From: DASSCW01 sp036556325
GTDB lineage: Bacteria > Chloroflexota > Limnocylindria > QHBO01
Length of the DNA: 8,252 nucleotides
Direction of reading: 5' to 3'
Assembly (NCBI GenBank): GCA_036556325.1
Contig: DATBJR010000105.1
Location: forward strand, 1 to 8,252
Numbering within the stretch: position 1 is the first letter of the stretch; each line of letters opens with the position of its first letter. This document shows, one piece after another, positions 7,231 to 8,252 of the stretch. Both the position numbers and the translations under genes were made by a program. The notes under the pieces were generated by a model, which saw only the letters and a program-made list of their open reading frames with translations, did not search any database and had not been told where the DNA came from.

Positions 7231-7260
7231 GCACGCCGAGGACGGTCTCGGCTCGGCGCG
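7231..7260. terminator. GC-rich hairpin between convergent genes
   Basis: CGCCGAG (7234-7240) and CTCGGCG (7252-7258) form a 7-bp perfect stem with an 11-nt loop, exactly filling the 30-bp gap between two gene ends that face each other. It could serve both strands. There is no T-run on either side, so it is not a textbook intrinsic terminator. Confidence 0.4.
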
Positions 7261-7749
7261 CTAGAGCTGGGGCTTGACCACCATGAGCAGGACCACCGCG
7301 GCCAGCAGGATGAGCATCGCCGTCCCGCCGCGCTGAGCCCGAGCCGCCAGCGCAACCAATGCGGGCGGCGGCCCGCCGCCACCGGGCGCCGGCGGCGACG
7401 CCGTCATCTCGATGATCCGCTCGATGACCCGTCGCTGGACGAAGAACGAGTAGAGGTACACGCCGCTGTAGATCAGGATGGCAGCGTCGAGCCACCAGAA
7501 TGCACGGGCGGTCAGGTCAAAGCCCAGGATCAGGATCATGGCAATCCCGGTGGCCGGGATGACCAGGCCGATGGGATAGACCAGCCGCATCGAGATCGCG
7601 TGCGACGCTCGGGTCCCGAAGTTCGCGTGCTGCGGCTCACCCCGTCCGAGGGCGCGAATCGTCGAGAAGGCGAAGTTGGGGCCGATGGCGACGATTGCCG
7701 CCAGCACGTGCAGGAACAGCAGCCACGGGACGAGACCGTGCAGGTCCAT
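7261..7749 (-). CDS. DUF2269-like integral membrane protein
   Basis: A 162-residue membrane protein resembling the DUF2269 (COG5528) family, whose function is unknown. It begins with the family-like first helix LFLHVLAAIVAIGPNF (about 11-26, with His14), then has helices at about 52-75, 83-104 and 141-159. A low-complexity loop rich in Pro, Gly and Ala (about 116-130) links helices 3 and 4. The ATG at 7747-7749 is well supported: GAGGTG (7755-7760) lies 5 nt upstream. It is downstream of tRNA-Glu on the same strand with a 73-bp gap; a TATGCT hexamer in that gap may give it its own promoter, otherwise it is read through from the tRNA. It converges with the receptor gene. Family assignment is by pattern, with moderate certainty; that it is a real membrane protein is clear. 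Confidence 0.8.
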   Translation of the reverse strand: MDLHGLVPWLLFLHVLAAIVAIGPNFAFSTIRALGRGEPQHANFGTRASHAISMRLVYPIGLVIPATGIAMILILGFDLTARAFWWLDAAILIYSGVYLYSFFVQRRVIERIIEMTASPPAPGGGGPPPALVALAARAQRGGTAMLILLAAVVLLMVVKPQL

Positions 7750-7784
7750 CGGTGCACCTCAACCGATCGAACCCCCCAGCGCGC

Positions 7785-7790
7785 AGCATA
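7785..7790 (-). promoter_or_regulatory. Possible -10 box for the DUF2269-like gene
   Basis: TATGCT on the minus strand lies about 35 nt before the start codon and downstream of the tRNA. The same nine bases, CGGTATGCT, occur before the VOC gene at the right edge. No convincing -35 hexamer stands 16-18 nt upstream, so support is weak. Confidence 0.3.
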
Positions 7791-7822
7791 CCGACGTTGG
7801 AGCGCATCGTTCCGGCGAGGGG

Positions 7823-7899
7823 TGGTACCGCATACCGGATTCGAACCGGTGATCTCCGCCTTGAGAGGGCGGTGTCCTAGGCCTCTAGACGAATGCGGC
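7823..7899 (-). tRNA. tRNA-Glu (anticodon CUC)
   Basis: A complete 77-nt tRNA cloverleaf can be folded by hand. The acceptor stem GCCGCAT pairs with ATGCGGT (first pair G-U), with discriminator A and the 3' CCA encoded in the DNA (7823-7825). The D-arm contains the typical TCGTCTAGAGGCCTAGGAC. The anticodon stem CCGCC/GGCGG encloses loop CTCTCAA, with anticodon CTC at 7863-7865, reading GAG codons. The T-arm is ACCGG-TTCGAAT-CCGGT. D-loop and anticodon arm are characteristic of tRNA-Glu. It diverges from the VOC gene and has a good promoter. Confidence 0.96.
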
Positions 7900-7935
7900 C
7901 CGATGCGTCCGTGAGCGTGCCACGGACCGGCAGCG

Positions 7936-7965
7936 AGTATAGCAAGGGCCTTCGGACCCCCTCAA
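7936..7965 (-). promoter_or_regulatory. Promoter of tRNA-Glu
   Basis: On the minus strand TTGAGG (7960-7965) and TATACT (7936-7941) are separated by 18 nt. The -10 box matches the consensus at five of six positions. The predicted start near 7929 leaves about 30 nt of 5' leader to be removed by RNase P before the mature tRNA at 7899. Confidence 0.62.
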
Positions 7966-7987
7966 ACCGGGCGCGGCCGGTCCTCGG

Positions 7988-7993
7988 TATGCT
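7988..7993 (+). promoter_or_regulatory. Possible -10 box for the VOC gene
   Basis: TATGCT on the plus strand lies 34 nt before the chosen ATG, back to back with the tRNA promoter. No good -35 hexamer is visible at normal spacing (AACCGG at 17 nt), so this rests on the -10 alone and on its match to the CGGTATGCT upstream of the DUF2269-like gene. Confidence 0.3.
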
Positions 7994-8027
7994 CGTCGCT
8001 GCGGAGATAGCGGAGAGAATGCAGCTG

Positions 8028-8252
8028 ATGGACTGGACCCTGGAGGTCGTCATCCTGCCGGTAAGCGACATCGACCGGGCGGTGGAGTTCTATCGGGACA
8101 AGGTCGGGTTCGACCTCGACCACGACACGCGCACCGAGCAGATGCACGTCGTGCAACTGACGCCGCGCGGATCCGGCTGCTCCATCGTCATCGGTGATCT
8201 GCCGGCCCAGCGCGAGATGGCGCCCGGATCCATGCGTGGCCTGCAGCTGGTC
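8028..8252 (+). CDS. Glyoxalase/bleomycin-resistance/dioxygenase (VOC) family protein, partial
   Basis: N-terminal 75 residues of a VOC-superfamily protein, cut by the right edge. It opens with the typical first beta-alpha-beta unit: MDWTLEVVILPVSD, then DRAVEFYRDKVGF (about 16-28), followed by a strand with candidate metal ligand His40 (MHVVQLTP) and GSGCSIVIGD. VOC proteins are small metal-dependent enzymes or binding proteins; substrate cannot be told from this fragment. Two in-frame ATGs are possible. I chose 8028 because family members commonly begin with MDWTLEV, and GGAGAGA (8012-8018) lies 9 nt upstream; the ATG at 8019 would have GGAG only 3 nt away and add three residues. It diverges from tRNA-Glu and does not share a transcript with the genes to the left. 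Confidence 0.88.
   Translation, partial: MDWTLEVVILPVSDIDRAVEFYRDKVGFDLDHDTRTEQMHVVQLTPRGSGCSIVIGDLPAQREMAPGSMRGLQLV

Noticed and set aside
1..8252. CRISPR arrays, insertion sequences, prophage or integration sites
   Set aside because: No regularly spaced direct repeats, transposase or integrase motifs, or duplicated tRNA 3' end were seen; the tRNA-Glu shows no sign of use as an attachment site within the window.

Overview
The window is high-GC bacterial DNA with densely packed genes, 4-bp start/stop overlaps and GTG starts. Its content points to a Chloroflexota lineage (Limnocylindria/Ellin6529-like) or, less likely, a deep actinobacterium. The grounds are an actinobacterial-type qcrC-qcrA menaquinol:cytochrome c reductase pair and a giant cyclase/solute-binding-protein fusion of a kind I associate with those groups. 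This assignment is inference from gene style, not a database match.

Layout. (1) Positions 1-1777, minus strand: a tightly coupled operon of a small four-helix membrane protein, a di-heme cytochrome c with a C-terminal anchor (QcrC-like) and a Rieske iron-sulfur protein (QcrA-like, cut by the left edge). Cytochrome b would be expected just beyond the edge. (2) 1778-1976: a divergent intergenic region with a perfect 9-bp inverted repeat next to the start of the plus-strand gene. (3) 1977-3923, plus strand: a BcsA-like processive family 2 glycosyltransferase with a C-terminal PilZ domain, so a predicted c-di-GMP-activated polysaccharide synthase without visible partner subunits. (4) 3924-4065: a gap with a well-formed sigma-70-type promoter. 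(5) 4066-7230, plus strand: a 1054-residue one-component receptor with a cytoplasmic class III nucleotide cyclase, one membrane helix, an extracytoplasmic beta-propeller and a family 5 (oligopeptide-type) solute-binding domain. (6) 7231-7260: a convergent gap with a GC-rich hairpin. (7) 7261-7899, minus strand: a DUF2269-like membrane protein and, upstream of it, tRNA-Glu(CUC) with its own promoter. (8) 8028 to the right edge, plus strand: the start of a glyoxalase/VOC-family protein, diverging from the tRNA.

How the parts may work together. The left operon is respiratory (quinol oxidation). The centre carries two signalling outputs side by side: a glycan synthase gated by c-di-GMP and a transmembrane receptor that may turn binding of an external peptide or similar ligand into a cyclic nucleotide signal. 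The two genes have separate promoters, so any functional link is a hypothesis. The most novel object is the cyclase-propeller-SBP receptor: a nutrient-binding protein fused to a second-messenger enzyme instead of serving an ABC importer. Its cyclase active site keeps the metal-binding and transition-state residues but has atypical base-recognition positions.
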